DNA of 14,540 bases from DATAFF01 sp036265615 (GTDB lineage Bacteria > Pseudomonadota > Alphaproteobacteria > Rhizobiales > Aestuariivirgaceae), in NCBI GenBank assembly GCA_036265615.1, contig DATAOT010000181.1:1-14540 (forward strand). The letters run 5' to 3'. Positions 14,279 to 14,540 of this stretch are shown here, piece after piece (position 1 is the first letter of the stretch; every line of letters starts with the position of its first letter). The translations under genes and the position numbers were made by a program. The notes below the pieces were generated by a model. The model saw only the letters and a program-made list of their open reading frames with translations, was not told where the DNA came from and ran no database searches.

Positions 14279-14540
14279 TTATCTCCAGTGCTTCGGCGCC
14301 CAGACATAGATGTGATCGGGACGTCGCCAACCGGGTCGCAGATCCATGGTGCCCAGCGAACGTGCCCCTTGCTTGGGCGGCGGCAGGCCGGACTCTTGCA
14401 TATATGTCAAAGCTTGAACCGTCGCATCGACCTGATCATCAGGGCCGTCCGGAAAGGAACACATCTCCTCGACATAAGGCTGGGTGTATCGAGCGTGCGC
14501 CGGGACCCACAACCGCCCCGCCTTGAGCAGGGGGCAATGC
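14279..14540 (-). CDS. Phage terminase large subunit, C-terminal end (5' part beyond the window)
   Basis: The frame is open from the right edge to a TAA at 14279 (about 86 codons seen). The visible part reads PLLKAGRLWVPAHARY, then YVEEMCSFPDGPDDQVDATVQAL. The sequence GR(V/L)xxP, FPxGxxDDQVDAxxQAL is the hallmark of the RNase H-like nuclease domain at the C-terminus of phage large terminases. The two Asp residues before QVD include a metal ligand of that nuclease. Large terminases cut concatemeric phage DNA and pump it into the capsid. About 40 residues follow the motif, which is a normal tail, so the gene end looks natural. It marks a prophage or prophage remnant extending to the right. Whether the gene is intact cannot be seen. 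Confidence 0.85.
   Translation of the reverse strand, partial: HCPLLKAGRLWVPAHARYTQPYVEEMCSFPDGPDDQVDATVQALTYMQESGLPPPKQGARSLGTMDLRPGWRRPDHIYVWAPKHWR

Overview
The window is GC-rich, densely coded DNA, about 64% GC by eye. It fits an alphaproteobacterium, most likely of the Hyphomicrobiales (rhizobia-like) group. That placement is inferred from base composition, GTG starts, and the mix of an amino-acid-type ABC transporter, EmrAB-type efflux genes, a trimethylamine-dehydrogenase-like flavoprotein and an MttB-superfamily methyltransferase. There are no rRNA or tRNA genes, no CRISPR array and no insertion sequence.

Left part (1-5460, all minus strand). A polytopic membrane protein with a PDZ-like and a GAF-like region (3652-5460) lies upstream of a two-gene catabolic pair. 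The pair is a TMADH/dimethylamine-dehydrogenase-like FMN/4Fe-4S protein (1511-3562) and an MttB-superfamily methyltransferase (1-1514, cut by the window edge). Their reading frames overlap by 4 bases (ATGA). The 89-base gap in front of the pair holds a 24-bp near-perfect palindrome that looks like a TetR-type operator, and a heptamer tandem repeat.

Middle (5461-8484, plus strand). A divergent intergenic region is followed by an EmrA-type membrane fusion protein and an EmrB-type 14-TM MFS pump, a typical two-gene efflux operon.

Right-centre (8560-13920, plus strand). A tight six-gene run encodes a family-3 solute-binding protein, an ATPase, two HisM/GlnP-type permeases, an enolase-superfamily protein with unusual active-site residues, and an RNase Z-like metallo-beta-lactamase-fold protein. 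A perfect 12-bp hairpin sits between the binding-protein gene and the ATPase gene. It probably keeps binding-protein mRNA in excess over the rest.

Right edge (13921-14540). A poorly coding stretch carries one doubtful 82-codon ORF and a hairpin. It is followed by the C-terminal end of a phage terminase large subunit on the minus strand, so the window ends at or inside a prophage or its remnant.

Working idea (inference): the ABC transporter imports a small zwitterionic compound such as an N-methylated amino acid or betaine. The enolase-superfamily and RNase Z-like proteins act on it or on a product, and the demethylase and methyltransferase pair strips N-methyl groups. The two halves are separated by the membrane protein and the efflux pair, so the link is suggestive, not proven.
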